Shown here in pieces: positions 23,582-35,125 of a stretch of 64,000 nt of DNA. A program made the position numbers and the translations under genes. The notes below the pieces were generated by a model. The model was not told where the DNA came from. It searched no databases and was given only the letters and a program-made list of their open reading frames with translations. The stretch comes from Eretmocerus hayati. Taxonomy: Eukaryota; Arthropoda; Insecta; Hymenoptera; Aphelinidae. The number at the start of each line of letters is the position of its first letter. Positions within the stretch are counted from its first letter, which is position 1. The stretch is from the NCBI GenBank assembly GCA_029851415.1, contig CM056741.1:68004282-68068281 (forward strand), in the 5' to 3' direction.

Positions 23582-24338
23582 GAAGTTTCCGCGCCTGTCC
23601 GCAGTCCGCGGTGGCCGCGAAAAAATACATGGGAAGCGGGAGTGGAGCGCGCATGCGCGGACATTGGATGAAGCCGCGGGCAGGTCTACCCCCCCCCCCC
23701 ACACTGTAAAAAGTTTTTATGTAAAATTACAAGTCTCAGAGAGGGTAATAGTTGGATACCGCGCTGGGACGTGTAAATTTACAAGCGGCTGGTAAATTTC
23801 ATTTACCGGCTGACGGTAAATTTCAGACCTGAAGAAACCTTGTTCAACTGAAGCGTACGGGCTACTCGGGGGCTTTTTCTAATGAAAATGGAGTCTTGGA
23901 ATGAAGCATCTTAATCCACGATAATTTTGAAAAGGGTGAAAAACCCGTGCGAGTTGAAAACTCATCGCTCGAGACATAAACACTCGACCGCGGAGGAGCT
24001 TTTTAGGTTAGTTGTGCGTGGGCCCAGCAGACCAAACTTTAGATCCGCGCATGCTCGGTTGAGCTGAATTTTACAAGCCTGAGCGAGGGAATTTTACAGA
24101 AAATTTTACCAGTCTGAGACCGTAATGGTATCCAACTATTACCCCCTCTGAGACTGGTAAATTTACAAGCGTTTGTAAAGTTACAAGAAATGGGATGAAA
24201 CTCACCACTCCCACAGTTGTATTTTTACTAAGCTAGATGGTGAATTTCATTCAACATTTTTTACAGTGCACTCTTCCCATTACTTCCCATGTATTTTTTC
24301 GCGGCCACCGCGGACTGCGGACAGGCGCGGGAACTTCT
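23582..24338. mobile_element. Nested inverted-repeat element with CACTGTAAAAA termini inside
   Basis: Outer arms 23582-23637 and 24283-24338 are reverse complements (GCGCCTGTCCGCAGTCCGCG / CGCGGACTGCGGACAGGCGC). Within them, 23702-24268 starts CACTGTAAAAAG and ends TTTTTTACAGTG, with further inverted matches inward (GTAATAGTTGGATACC near 23746 against GGTATCCAACTATTACC near 24129; AAATTTACAAG words on both sides). A run of C precedes the left inner terminus. No transposase and no clean target duplication were found. Confidence 0.65.
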
Positions 24339-25417
24339 TGTCGAGGCCCTTACACCCTGTTATATGGATAAATTTTCCAAGGTAATAAGCTAATCCACTA
24401 TTCCATCTCTCAGCCGCTCAGATAGTTTCGCAATGTTGCCCGATACTTGAATACGTGAAGGTGAATGAAATGCAGTTTCTTCTTTTTCAATTTTTTTATA
24501 TTTCAATTTCTATAAATTTTTTCCATCACCGATACTTCTTCTCTCTTTCACCTCCACATCACCCCTGAGAATCTGGTCAATTAGACGAGGTCGCCACAGA
24601 GAAGTGCCTCAGTGGTAATTTTTTTGAAGCAGGTTCTCGCACCTTTGTCAGTAGATCCTCGTTCTCATTGGAAAGTACAAGCATTTATGCAATTCTTCAA
24701 TCCTGCTTAGCTCATGAATTTTATTTCTTGAAGAGAAGGGTTTTTCAAGGTACTTCTAAGGAATAGCCGTCATGAAGTCTAACAAGCTTGACTTTTTTCG
24801 CTACTGACATAATTCCAAAGCCCAACTGCGTTCGACATTCCAGATTGGATAAGTCTAATAAAAACAATTGAACTCCATTTGAAGTTGCACCAAGTATCAT
24901 GACTATCGACCCCGCCCATAAAACTCATAGAGTTGAAAAACATTGGGGCCAGGCAGTTGAACCTTACTCTTGAGTTCTTTGCTTCATCTTTGTACAGTGT
25001 ACGTTGGAGATACTCCAGCGCCAGTCAAGCCCATTTGAGAGACTATCTCTGTCAAAAAGAACGATGTGATTGAGCTCGCTTTGTCATCATGTTTGACAGC
25101 ATAAGTTGCTCGAGGAGCATTCTTCAGTATATGATTTTCCTCTGGAACCCTATTCCCTCGAATAGTTCCTGTTGTACGCAACCCCAATCTTTTTCAAGTT
25201 TGAGATCAGATCAAAACTCGTGAAAAAGTTATCCATATGAATGTGATACAAGGATATCTTTTTCATTCCAACCAAAGGAAAAAATCTTCTAGTAAACTTA
25301 CAACCGCACCTGATTCCAACGAGCATTTAGATAATTTATTGTTACCTACCGCAGAATCCTACTACAGTATGAATTGAAGTCGAGCAGTCGAGCAAATAAT
25401 CATCGGGAGTACGAAGC
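24339..25417. other. Non-coding stretch
   Basis: No gene recognised. Short minus-strand frames show no features. Confidence 0.45.
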
Positions 25418-25486
25418 CACCGCGACCCCGTGGATAAGGTCCTTGCCTTGAAGGAAGAAGGCTGGGGTTCGAATCCCGAGGATTTT
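25418..25486 (+). repeat. tRNA-like SINE head (tRNA-Arg-like promoter)
   Basis: GTGGATAAGG at ~25432 resembles the A-box region of tRNA-Arg, and GGGGTTCGAATCCC (about 25463-25476) is a canonical B box. The spacing is tRNA-like, but the acceptor and anticodon stems do not close properly, so this is a tRNA-derived SINE or tRNA pseudogene rather than a tRNA gene. Confidence 0.5.
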
Positions 25487-26265
25487 ATTGTGAAAATATC
25501 CGGCGCACGCACGTACGTAGCGCGACTTGCCTTACGAATTCGGACATGATAATAATAGTCATGACTAGGTCATACAACCTTAACATTGCACTTAGTTGCA
25601 AAAAATTTGCTCATTTAAACACTCCATTTTGTTTTTTGTACTTACACCTAACAATCGATTGCTGTTGCGATCAAATCCGGATCTCTGTGCGTAATAAACC
25701 CGGAGTTTGTGATTATGAATCAGCAAGATGCATGAAGAATAGAGCTGAAAAAGATTGATCATCATGATTTCATTTCCAGCTGCCTGGGTTTCAATTTGCT
25801 CGATTTTATTCTTGCATCTTCTTCTTTACCTTTTCTCGGGCCCAGCTAACCATAACTCTCCACCTCAGGGCGTGCTCTGGACCTACGTCAAAAACCAGAA
25901 CTCAAAAATGAAGGCAAACGAGTCAAAGTAAAGGTTCAACAGAGACAAGTAGGGGGAAATCAATACTTTTCTACTCGATTCTTGATTAACTTCGGCCATT
26001 TACACGGAAAAACTCTGGCTATGGCACGGGGAAAACCTGGATTAAGTCCTTCATTGCCCTGCAAAAAATCCGGTAGACACCCTGGCCATCCACTGGTACA
26101 AGAATGACAATAAAACAAATCAGAGTTTCTCAATGAGCAAATTCTTTGCAACAAAGTGCAATATTGATCATGCATAGATTGGGTATAAAAATCATCGATA
26201 AAATCCATAAGTCAAGCGGGCGCTATTGGCGTGCGTGCGTGCGCCGGATACTTTCACAATAAGAC
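25487..26265. mobile_element. Foldback with ~170-bp arms next to the tRNA-like head
   Basis: TTATTGTGAAAATATCCGGC and GCACGCACG at ~25489 return as the reverse complement at 26232-26265 (GCGTGCGTGC..GCCGGATACTTTCACAATAA). Further in, AACATTGCACTTAGTTGC and AATTTGCTCAT near 25583-25615 pair with ATGAGCAAATTC and GCAACAAAGTGCAATATT near 26134-26165. No transposase present. Confidence 0.6.
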
Positions 26266-26414
26266 CCTCCGCCGGCACCAATGTGAACTTTTATAAGTGC
26301 TTTTCGGTGGCTTCGGTGGTTCGGAACCTACCTTGGACTGCAGGTTCTGCAGAATAACCTCGAAAAGAGGCTAGAAATGCATGAATGAAGAATAATTTAA
26401 AAAAAAAGTTTCAC

Positions 26415-26767
26415 AAATTCGCTTTTATGTGAACTGTTGAATATAGTCGCAACTCAAAATGTGAAGATAGTTTTAGACCCGTCATTTGTTTCTGTCTTAG
26501 ACTTTGGCTGAGACGATTTCACGGGTTCCAAAATTTTCATAACTTGGTTTACAAATCATAAAATCGTGGGTTGGATGTTAAAAACTACCATTGATGGATC
26601 ATATCTACAACCCACGCTTTTATCATTTTTGAACCAAGTTATGAAAATTTTGGAGCACGTGAAATCGTCTCAGCCAAAGTCTAAGACAGAAACAAATGAC
26701 GGGTCAAAGACTATCTTCACATTTTGAGTTGCGACTATATTCAACAGTTCACTTAAAAGCGAATTTT
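26415..26767. mobile_element. Foldback palindrome, ~160-bp arms
   Basis: 26415-26577 and 26608-26767 are near-perfect reverse complements, from AAATTCGCTTTTATGTGAAC to GTTCACTTAAAAGCGAATTT, with a loop of about 30 bases. Non-coding. Confidence 0.8.
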
Positions 26768-27678
26768 TAAAAGTATTTTTCAAATTATTTTATTTTCATA
26801 ATTTTACGTTTAATTTAAAAAACTAGCATCAAGCAGCGACGCGCGTATGGCAATGGTGATCGCGCGGCAATCGCCTCGAAGAGGTTAGACGAATTGAGCA
26901 GTTGCAGCAACAATGGCTCGGCGTATACCTCTTGATCGAATTTTCCGGAGAGCATACTGAATTATTTAATGATCACCCATTGAATACCGTTGAATCTTCA
27001 TTCGTAATTTCTCAATCAAGCAATGCGACGACTACCAGCATGCACGGCCAGATGATCGAGACAGATGGTGCCGGCTGCTGTGATCAGCTGTGCTCTGATA
27101 TTCTGATGCGAGGCTCTTGCTCGCGCGGATAAATATGCATCCCATGAGAAAGAGAGAAGGAGGTCCGATGCTGCGCACAAACCCATTTTGCGTTTACCCT
27201 GTTATGCCTCGCGGCGGGTTTACGCGACTGCTCTTAGATCGGCATTCGAATACTCCAAGGCAGTATTCGGGCACTGAAGCGACGCTGTAAAGCACGCTCT
27301 CGAATTAGAATCCAAACAGTAAAATGACCGAATTCATCACCGAGTCCATCACATGAACGGAACTATGAAATAATAATAAGAGATCTTCTCCCGATTATTT
27401 TCTTTATTCCAGACAAAATATATATGGAAGGAACGAGGTCCGGTGGTAGATTGGCGTGATCCACCAACCGAAGTTATAGATTTTTGGACTAGATTAACAT
27501 CGGAATTACAATAATTAAGCCGCGGGAAAAAACCCGTCCGTCCGGATCCCCCCAAGCAGGGCTGCCAACGTAAAATCGTAAGCAGGGTTGCCAACTTCAC
27601 GGAAAAAAATATGAGTTGGTATTTTGAGAGCGACAATAGCCCTTATGTGTCGCGAGTGTCTAAGTACTTACTATCTCA
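26768..27678. other. Non-coding stretch
   Basis: No gene recognised. Frames of 76 and 95 codons (26902-27132 plus, 27349-27636 minus) have no supporting features. Confidence 0.45.
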
Positions 27679-27845
27679 GATCATCTAAGATCATCTGAGA
27701 TCATCTAAGATCGTCTGAGATCATCTAAGATCATCTAAGATCATCTATGATCATCATAAAGTTATCTTTTGATTATCTTTTTATCTTATTGTTATCTTTT
27801 GATTATCTTTTCATCTTTTGGTTATCTTATGATTATTTTTAAGTT
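27679..27845 (+). repeat. 10-bp minisatellite and adjoining GTTATCTT repeats
   Basis: Eight contiguous 10-bp units of GATCATCTRA at 27679-27758, followed by GTTATCTTTTGATTATCTTT variants to about 27845. Confidence 0.85.
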
Positions 27846-27956
27846 ATTCAGTCGTTTTTTGATTATTTCTACTTTGCTTTTTCGGTTGTTTTTCCTTTTT
27901 CGAGTGATTTTTTGATACATTTTCATTTCTTTGGTGTTTAATACAATTGTTTAATA

Positions 27957-28001
27957 CAAAAATCAATCACTCCAATTTAATATTGGAGTGATTGATTTTT
28001 T
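27957..28001. repeat. Short near-perfect hairpin
   Basis: AAAAATCAATCACTCCAA pairs without mismatch with TTGGAGTGATTGATTTTT across a 7-base AT-only loop (18-bp stem). No flanking evidence for a precursor RNA. Confidence 0.7.
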
Positions 28002-28259
28002 ATGTACTATGTAATTTTTTAGAGATGGTATTACCCAATCGTTGTTTAATTTACATGATTTTTTCTGAAACACTTGAGTGATTTACCATGAAAAAAGTTG
28101 GTTATTGAATATCTTTTCAACTATGCATTGGGTACTCCTTAGAAGATTTGATAATTATTTAGAAAGATTTTATTAATGAATTTGAATGAATAAATTTCTT
28201 CTGTTGCATTATGGAAATTGTTAAATTTTTTGCTATATTGATTTGAGTGTTTTATCATG

Positions 28260-28556
28260 TTGTGTGTGGAGTGTTGATGGATTAGTTTTGGATTTTTCGC
28301 TTCGGTCGCTCTCAGCGGAGTTAATAAATCTTGAGCCATGGCCTAGGCGAGATACCGCAACGTTATCATCAGTGTAAAGTGGGTGTTTCAATAGTGCTAT
28401 GTGTGATTAGTTGATTGCATTAAAGCCTATATATGTGATGAGTGTGGTGTTGATGAGTTCGTATTGGATTTTTCGCTTCGATCGCTCTCAGCGGAGTTAA
28501 TCACTCTTGAGCCATGGCCTAGGCGAGTCACCGCAACGTTCTCATCAGTGTGAATT
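28260..28556 (+). repeat. Two ~120-bp direct repeats with conserved core, 176-bp spacing
   Basis: Copies at about 28260-28376 and 28436-28556 share GATTTTTCGCTTCG, TCGCTCTCAGCGGAGTTAAT and CTTGAGCCATGGCCTAGGCG, then CCGCAACGTT and TCATCAGTGT. Flanking sequence between them is less conserved. The core has palindromic words (GAGCCATGGCC, GGCCTAGGCG). It could be a tandemly duplicated short element. Confidence 0.65.
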
Positions 28557-29690
28557 GAAGTGTTTTAATTATGATTGATGTGATTTTTGGTTTGTTTTGG
28601 ATCATCAATGGTGTTGTATGAGAGACTGTTAGTGTTCTTCAGTGTAAAATCCATTTTGCAACAATAGTTATTAAAAAGTTTATCATTATCTCTTATTCTA
28701 TTTTGGTGAGAGTATTGAAAAAAAAGGAAAACTTCGATCTCTGATGACGATTTTAATTGATTGCAAAATCTTCCAAAAGTTATTATCAGGAGAATCTTTT
28801 CTCCATTTTGTTCAATTATTGCATGATGGATAATGCAGTCAGAGTATGTGCGTTCGTAGCCCAGAATTTCACGATTCCAAGAGAATGTACAAATCTATGG
28901 ATGAGTCATTTACTAACAGGGGACCTTCAAGGGTTCTGTGTAGAATGACTCAGATATGTAGGGATTCAATTGGGGGGAAATTCTTTGATGGGATCCGTCA
29001 GTCAGCTAATAAGAACACCGAGTCCTTGACATTACCTCAGCACTTTTGTGAGGCACCCTACCGCAGGCGATAGTCAAGTACTGGATTCTTCGTATGTGGA
29101 TGTCAAGTCGATTGATTATTAGGAAAAGTTCTACTATCACGCAAGATCATCATTATTGAAAATTCTGTCCTATTGTCATGGTCTTGATTCTAAATTGAGT
29201 GTAATTTTGCAATTAATTAAAATGGTCGAAATTTGAATATAAATGAATTGAATTTTGTCAAACCTTAGCAAAAATCATTTTATAGTCCTTTTCAAGTGAC
29301 TTAAAATTATTCGAAAGTTCATTCCAACTAAACCTATGAAATGAATGGAGACGAGAGAGGAGAGACGGGCAAAAGTCCCGTTTCTGTCGAATTTTATTGG
29401 ATTATTCAATATACATACATTTCTTTACAATTTTCATGAAGTTTTTATAATTTTCCACAAATAGTATAAGAATCTTACATTATCATTCAGAACATTAAAT
29501 AATCTTCAATGATTTGGAATCACCTGGACTACGTATTTCCTGTTGAGAATCTCCTGTTGACTGAGATTGTCCAATGGGTTAGCGGGATACACTTTCTCTC
29601 GGCCTCGGTGGTGCTGTAGAATGAAAAATCATTAAAGCGTATTATTTTTCTACTATAAAACAATTGAAGACGTTTGTGTGTATATGTGTA
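28557..29690. other. Non-coding stretch
   Basis: AT-rich; no gene or long repeat recognised. Confidence 0.45.
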
Positions 29691-29723
29691 TATATGGGTG
29701 TGTGTGTGTGCGTGTGCGAGTAG

Positions 29724-29760
<37 letters not shown>

Positions 29761-29860
29761 AATAGAATTATGAGGGAGGTGTTGTGTATAGGTATTGAAT
29801 GTTGAAATTAATTGTGTATGTGCGTGTATGGGTGGGTGGGTGAGTGAGTGTGTGTGTGTT
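29691..29860. repeat. (TG)n microsatellite cluster
   Basis: A TG-rich tract with a pure run at about 29725-29758 and a shorter one near 29820-29860 (GGTGGGTGGGTGAGTGAG). The poly-His/Thr minus-strand frame is its shadow. Confidence 0.85.
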
Positions 29861-30186
29861 GAAAGATTTATTATAGGCCTATTAATTGATAAAATTATAG
29901 ATGATATTAATAATCATTGATCATTCAAAAGATCATTCTATTACTTACCAGTGCAGCCTTTGAATATGACCCTTGACTGTTCCAGTGGCAAAGTCATTTT
30001 TCTTTAACATCTGAATGATCAGCTGCAATCGGATGTTGGACTAATCTATTGGCTGAAAATAAATAAAATGAAAGTTATATTATTGTTCATAGACCAACTG
30101 AATTTGTTTATGTGTTAGTGAATTGTGTGGTAGGTATATTTATATGTGAGTGAATGAGCGTGAATGTATGTGAGTGAGTTCGTGTT

Positions 30187-30187
<1 letters not shown>

Positions 30188-30230
<43 letters not shown>
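30188..30230. repeat. (GT)n microsatellite
   Basis: Pure GT run of about 20 units within a GTGAGTGAATG-rich context (30130-30260). Confidence 0.85.
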
Positions 30231-30231
<1 letters not shown>

Positions 30232-30313
30232 CTGTGGGTTCATATGAGTGAGTGCATCGAACATTTTATGCATATTGATTAATATTAATTGATAAGTATC
30301 AATTCAAAAGTAT

Positions 30314-30357
30314 GTTTCTACATTTTCCAAAAGTAGTCTTCTGGAAAATGTAGAAAC
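30314..30357. repeat. Short perfect hairpin
   Basis: GTTTCTACATTTTCCA pairs perfectly with TGGAAAATGTAGAAAC across a 12-base loop. Confidence 0.7.
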
Positions 30358-31059
30358 AACAGTCATATCGAACATTGGAGAGTTTTTTTGTGCTTGCGTG
30401 CGTGAACCTGTATGGGAAAGTTAATTTTTAAGAGCTTCAGAACTTTTTTATTGATCAATAGTCTGAGTAGTGAAGAATCCTATTAAAAAACCTACCTTAA
30501 CAACTTTCTAAAAATTTTAAAATACCTTTAGAAATCGCAAAACTATCGAGTTTCCCAAATAAAATGATGCCGAGCGAGCGTTAGCGAGCAAGGCAATATC
30601 GCTAGTGTTTGAAGTATTCGGCTGTATTTGGATGTTCAATTTCGCTATTTGAGATGAATGTGGGGTAGATTTTTGACGCTCTGGAGCAGGTTTTTCTTCC
30701 TGAAGAAGTCTTTCCCTCGCTCCACGAGTCCAGTGTCATATAAGAGATTCTGGACTTGGGCAAATGCGGAGAGGTTCAATAGGATAGGTTAGAGTAGTTG
30801 ATCGGTGACAATAAATCCGTAAAACTCATTACAACAGGAAACGTAAAACGATACGCTGTCAAGTAGTCAAAAGGAAATACGTTGACGAACGAATACCTGA
30901 AAATTGAAAAAATCACATCTAAGTATCTTCTTTCAATTACGCAATGAGAAACGAAGTAAGATTCAAGTTCTCACGTAACTCTAGCTTCCGCCCGTGAAAC
31001 TGCGAACCGCTCGTAAATCCAAGAGGGTTGCGCGATGAGTAGTTATCGCGCGGCGCGTA
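30358..31059. other. Non-coding stretch
   Basis: No gene recognised. It contains GCCGAGCGAGCGTTAGCGAGC at 30571, similar to 19474. Confidence 0.45.
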
Positions 31060-34000
31060 TTGGCTGCGTTTACATTGCTGCGTGTGCCGCGTATGCGCAG
31101 CGTAGCGGACGCGCGGCGAATTAGCTTTCTGCTCCAGTGGGTTATGTTGTCTGCAAGTTGATTTTTCGGGGAAGTGGGTATTTCATGTGAAAATTGAAGT
31201 GCAAAACTATAACATGATGGGAAGTTGTATCATCGTAACCGGCCACCCAAAATTGTGAAAATCTCAGACCAGAGTCATCAACGAGCAGATATTTTGAAGG
31301 TAAATTTCATGAAGATTCGAGTCAATCGGAACACATTGTTTCCTAGTCGGATGGACTCAAGCTATGGATTTTGACCTTGTTCTTAACACGCTTGCGGAGG
31401 GGGGTTATTTTAAATACTGATCGTGCGCCGCTCGACCGCTCGCGCTGGCCGCACGACCAGCGCGGATAGCGTTCACGCGCGGAGAGAGCATACGGAGTGT
31501 CTATGTCTCAATGTCTCCCGGGCTTCCTGCTACGCAATGAGATTCGAAAATTGTCACGTAGCAATGAGTCGGAGGAGCTGCACGATAATTATTATTCATA
31601 CTAAACCGCAAAAAACAGTTTTTTATTGTAATATGAGGTTATATGTTGGTTCTGTCTTTGTAACCTCACAATGAATTTTCTGTCTGATATGGTGCAAATG
31701 TGATGTGTGGCGATGTGCTTTAATCCTCAAAATGAGAGTTGTGGCAACATTTCTTCACAGGTTCTCATCAGGAGCATGCTGTAGACTTCTCTACCGAGAG
31801 AACAAAATTTTGTTGTTTCCAGCAGGTTTCAAAGAATCTATGGAAAGAGTTTTTGGCCTCAATGATGCTGGTCAACGAATAAATTCCACCTTACTATCCT
31901 TTAACATTTGAACATTGGTTTGGAGTAAAATCAAAAACTCATTACTCTGCTACAATCTGAATCCATGCATCCTAATGATCAATAGGTTGGTTTATCCTTG
32001 ATGGATCTCATGTGTCTCTATTATTCAGAGAATGTGATGATACTCTGAGCGGAGAGTCTGATGATGAAAGTTGGAAACTCGAAAGAGTATGAAACTTATT
32101 AGTCATAGCGTGCTTGGATTCTCAAAACAGTTGGGCATTGAGGTAGACTACTCTATGATCCTGGTATCATTCCATACTCAGATTTTTGTATGAGAAAAAA
32201 GCAACAAACTTGAGAACAAGAAACCTAACAAACTTATCAACAAGACAGTACATCTCTCGTCGAGTCAAGATTCACTCACTATCAAACACAGCTATTTAAT
32301 AGATTTTTTTTGTAAGAGTGACCAATAAAATTGTATGGAGATTTCTCATTAATTCTAGTGTTGGTTTAAATGTGATGCCTCAATGGGGGTTCCCGTCCAA
32401 ATTCAAGCATTCTATTCATCCTGACCTCAAACTATATTGCCCAAAACTGATTTGGGTTCCAATTTTACTTCCATTCATCAGAATCAGTATTCATAAATAA
32501 AATAATAAGCTTTTTCTGCTGATCTAAATTATTTTCTGGGAAGTATAGAATTCAATCAATATCTAGATCCTCAATAGCTATTGGCTTATGCAAGGACACA
32601 GTAGCATTGTTAAGTGTGAACCATGGGATGATGGGATATAAGCACTGTATTACCTACTCATGAATTTTATTCATATTATTTCTAGATTAATGTATGCTCA
32701 TCTGGTATCAATAAAGTTCATTATATTGAGATCAAGGACATTATTCCTGGATAACTCACTCACAATTTTATTGCTCACAAAATATTCTATTAAATCGCTG
32801 TGTTTGATAGTGAATGAATCTTTACTCGACGAAAGGTGTACTGTCTTGTTGATATAAGTTCGTTGCTTTTCTCATACCAAAATCTGAGTATGGAATGATA
32901 CCAGGATCATAGAGTAGTCTACCTCAATGCCCAACTGTTTTGAGAATCCAAGCACGCTATGACTAATAAGTTTCATACTCTTTTGAGTTTCCAACTTTCA
33001 TCATCAGACTCTCCGCTCAGAGTATCATCACATTCTCTGAATAATAGAGACACATGAGATCCACGAAGAATAAACAAACCTATTGAATCATTAGGATGAA
33101 TGGATTCAGATTGTAGCAGAGTAATGAGTTTTTGATTTTACTCCAAACCAATGTTCAAATTTTAAAGGATAGTAAGGTGGAATTTATTTGTTGACCAGCA
33201 TCATTGAGGCCAAAAACTCTTTTGATAGATTCTTTGAAACCTGCTTGAGCTGGCCCACAACAAAATTTTGTTCTCTCGGTAGAGAAGTCTACAGCATGCT
33301 CCTGATGAGAACCTGTGAAAAAATGTTGCCACAACTCTCATTATTGAGGATTGAGGCACATCACCACACATTACATTTGCATCATATCAGACAGAAAATT
33401 CATTGTGAGGTTACAAAGAGAGAACCAACATATAACCTCATATTACAATGAAAAACTGTTTTTTGCGGTTTAGTATGAATAATAATTATCGTGCAGCTCC
33501 TCCGACTCATTCCTACGTAACAATTTTCGAATCTCATTGCGAAGCAGAAAGACCGGGAGACATTGAGACATAGAAACTCCGTATGCTCTTTCCGCGCGTG
33601 AACGCTATCCGCGCTGCTTGTGCGGCCAGCGTGTGTGGTCGAGCGGCGTACGACCAGTATTTGAAATGATTGCTTGGGGACGATTGTTTTTCATGATAAG
33701 AGCCCGATTCTCAGATACCAGACATATATGCCAGAGTGCAACACTCTCATCCTCCGAGCAAGTTTATTGTTTGAAAATGGGGCTTTCATAGTAAAAATCA
33801 ATTATCTAAGCATAACGACGGATGGGAGGGTTTGTGTTGCAACCCTTGCCCGTACAAAATCATGCTCCATTCGGTCAATCAACCAAAGAGAGAGAATCTT
33901 TTGTCGTTTCAAGTGACTCCAGTTTTCACAAAATTCACCTCATTTTTCACCGCTCGTCCGTCGCTCTGGTCTCAATATTTAATAAACTTTGGGTGGCCGG

Positions 34001-34175
34001 AAACTAGTGATCTTGCTCCCCCTCGTGATGTAATCTTGAATTTAATTCAAATTTTATGGGAAAACTTCAACTTCCAAAAATAAACATGCAGACAATAGCA
34101 AAGAGCTCGTGCGCCGCGCGTCCGCTGCGCTACGGATACACGGCATATGCTCTAATGTAGACGCAGCCACTGTGA
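31060..34175. mobile_element. 3.1-kb inverted repeat, arms ~1.3-1.4 kb
   Basis: The left arm (about 31060-32345) and right arm (about 32745-34175) are reverse complements throughout, with moderate divergence and small indels. Anchors: GGCTGCGTTTACATT at 31060 with AATGTAGACGCAGCC at 34155; GGAGGAGCTGCACGATAATTATTATTCA at 31570 with its complement at 33475; GGAGAGTCTGATGATGAAAG at 32050 with CTTTCATCATCAGACTCTCC at 32995; TCAACAAGACAGTAC at 32238 with its complement near 32840. The unpaired centre is about 400 bp. Many short frames lie in the arms, but none shows features of a gene and mirror frames are broken differently. It could be a long-TIR foldback transposon or a palindromic duplication. 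Confidence 0.8.
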
Positions 34176-34607
34176 GAGGGTGTGTTTTGATACCATACAC
34201 ATATGTACGACGCGACCTACTTGAAGGATCCTCGATGTGCTACTCAAATTTAAATATATTATTTTTGAATCGAGGATCTCTACAGTCAACGCATCATTCC
34301 CATAATTTAGGTAGACTAAAAGATTTCTTCTCTGTCGAAGTAAGAATATAAATCATCATGATGAAATCGAAAGCTCCTCTTAGCTCAGGACATACTTTCC
34401 ATTCTGCTGCATATGAATTGACCATTCGATGAATCAATAAACATTCACATCAAGTTGACCTGTTTCTATTTAAGGTACCTTTTACAGGATGTATTATGAA
34501 ATCAACTCCTATTCTTATGGATATGACGAGGATCGCGGCCTCAATTCGCGAGACGGTGAATCAGTTCAGTAGTTGTCCTAAAATTCCAAATGACACTTCC
34601 TGCCATA
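34176..34607. other. Non-coding stretch
   Basis: No gene recognised between the large inverted repeat and the LTR. Confidence 0.45.
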
Positions 34608-35072
34608 TGTTAAGATAATAAATAATCTCGCGAGGGTGAATTCAGATGATTAAACGATCATAGTATTGGGATCAGGTCACCCATTCAACCAATATGAAAC
34701 TACTTCGAAGCATCGTATAAATAGAGCCGCCTCAACAAGCAAGACTCACTCTTGGATATTCACTCTTGTACTTCGGACCATCACTCCCGTATCTAGAATC
34801 TCAGTACAAGTCGAATAAACGAATAATATCCGGCAAAATCAGTCTTTGTCTTGGTAAAACCCCGGAACTCTAGATATTTTCAAGTATCGTTTACTAGAAC
34901 CCACAGCCGAGGAAGCAGAAATCTACAAGAGTTGATGGCGCTGCTGCGAGCTACCAGATTTCATCACCATGTCACTGATCTACGAATTTATATCACCGGC
35001 GTCTGCATTACGAGCATATAGATATACAAATACTCTAGATCACTCACACATCCTCAAGCGAGGGTCACAACA
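34608..35072 (+). repeat. Putative LTR of a gypsy-like element
   Basis: Starts TGTTAAGATAATAAA and ends GGTCACAACA, giving TGTT..AACA inverted ends. It has a TATAAATA box at 34716-34723 and an AATAAA signal at 34814-34819. It lies 9 bases before a perfect primer-binding site. No second LTR was found in the window, so the boundaries are inferred. Confidence 0.6.
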
Positions 35073-35081
35073 GTTAAATTT

Positions 35082-35099
35082 TGGTGTCAGGAGTGGGAT
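35082..35099 (+). promoter_or_regulatory. Primer binding site complementary to tRNA-Leu
   Basis: TGGTGTCAGGAGTGGGAT is an exact 18-nt complement of the tRNA-Leu(CAG) 3' end including CCA, as known for the conserved eukaryotic tRNA. This is the standard length and position for minus-strand priming of an LTR retroelement. Confidence 0.8.
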
Positions 35100-35125
35100 C
35101 CCTCAGGTGAGAGTCCCAGATTGTG

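Noticed and set aside
25418..25486. Functional tRNA gene
   Set aside because: Only the internal promoter boxes are tRNA-like. The acceptor and anticodon arms do not pair.
27679..27758. CRISPR-like array
   Set aside because: The 10-bp units are contiguous without spacers. It is a minisatellite, and the window is eukaryotic.
27957..28001. microRNA precursor
   Set aside because: The stem is a perfect AT-rich palindrome with a tiny loop and no bulges. A short foldback is a simpler reading, and nothing else supports a miRNA.
30314..30357. microRNA precursor
   Set aside because: The 16-bp perfect stem is too short for a typical precursor, and there is no supporting conservation.
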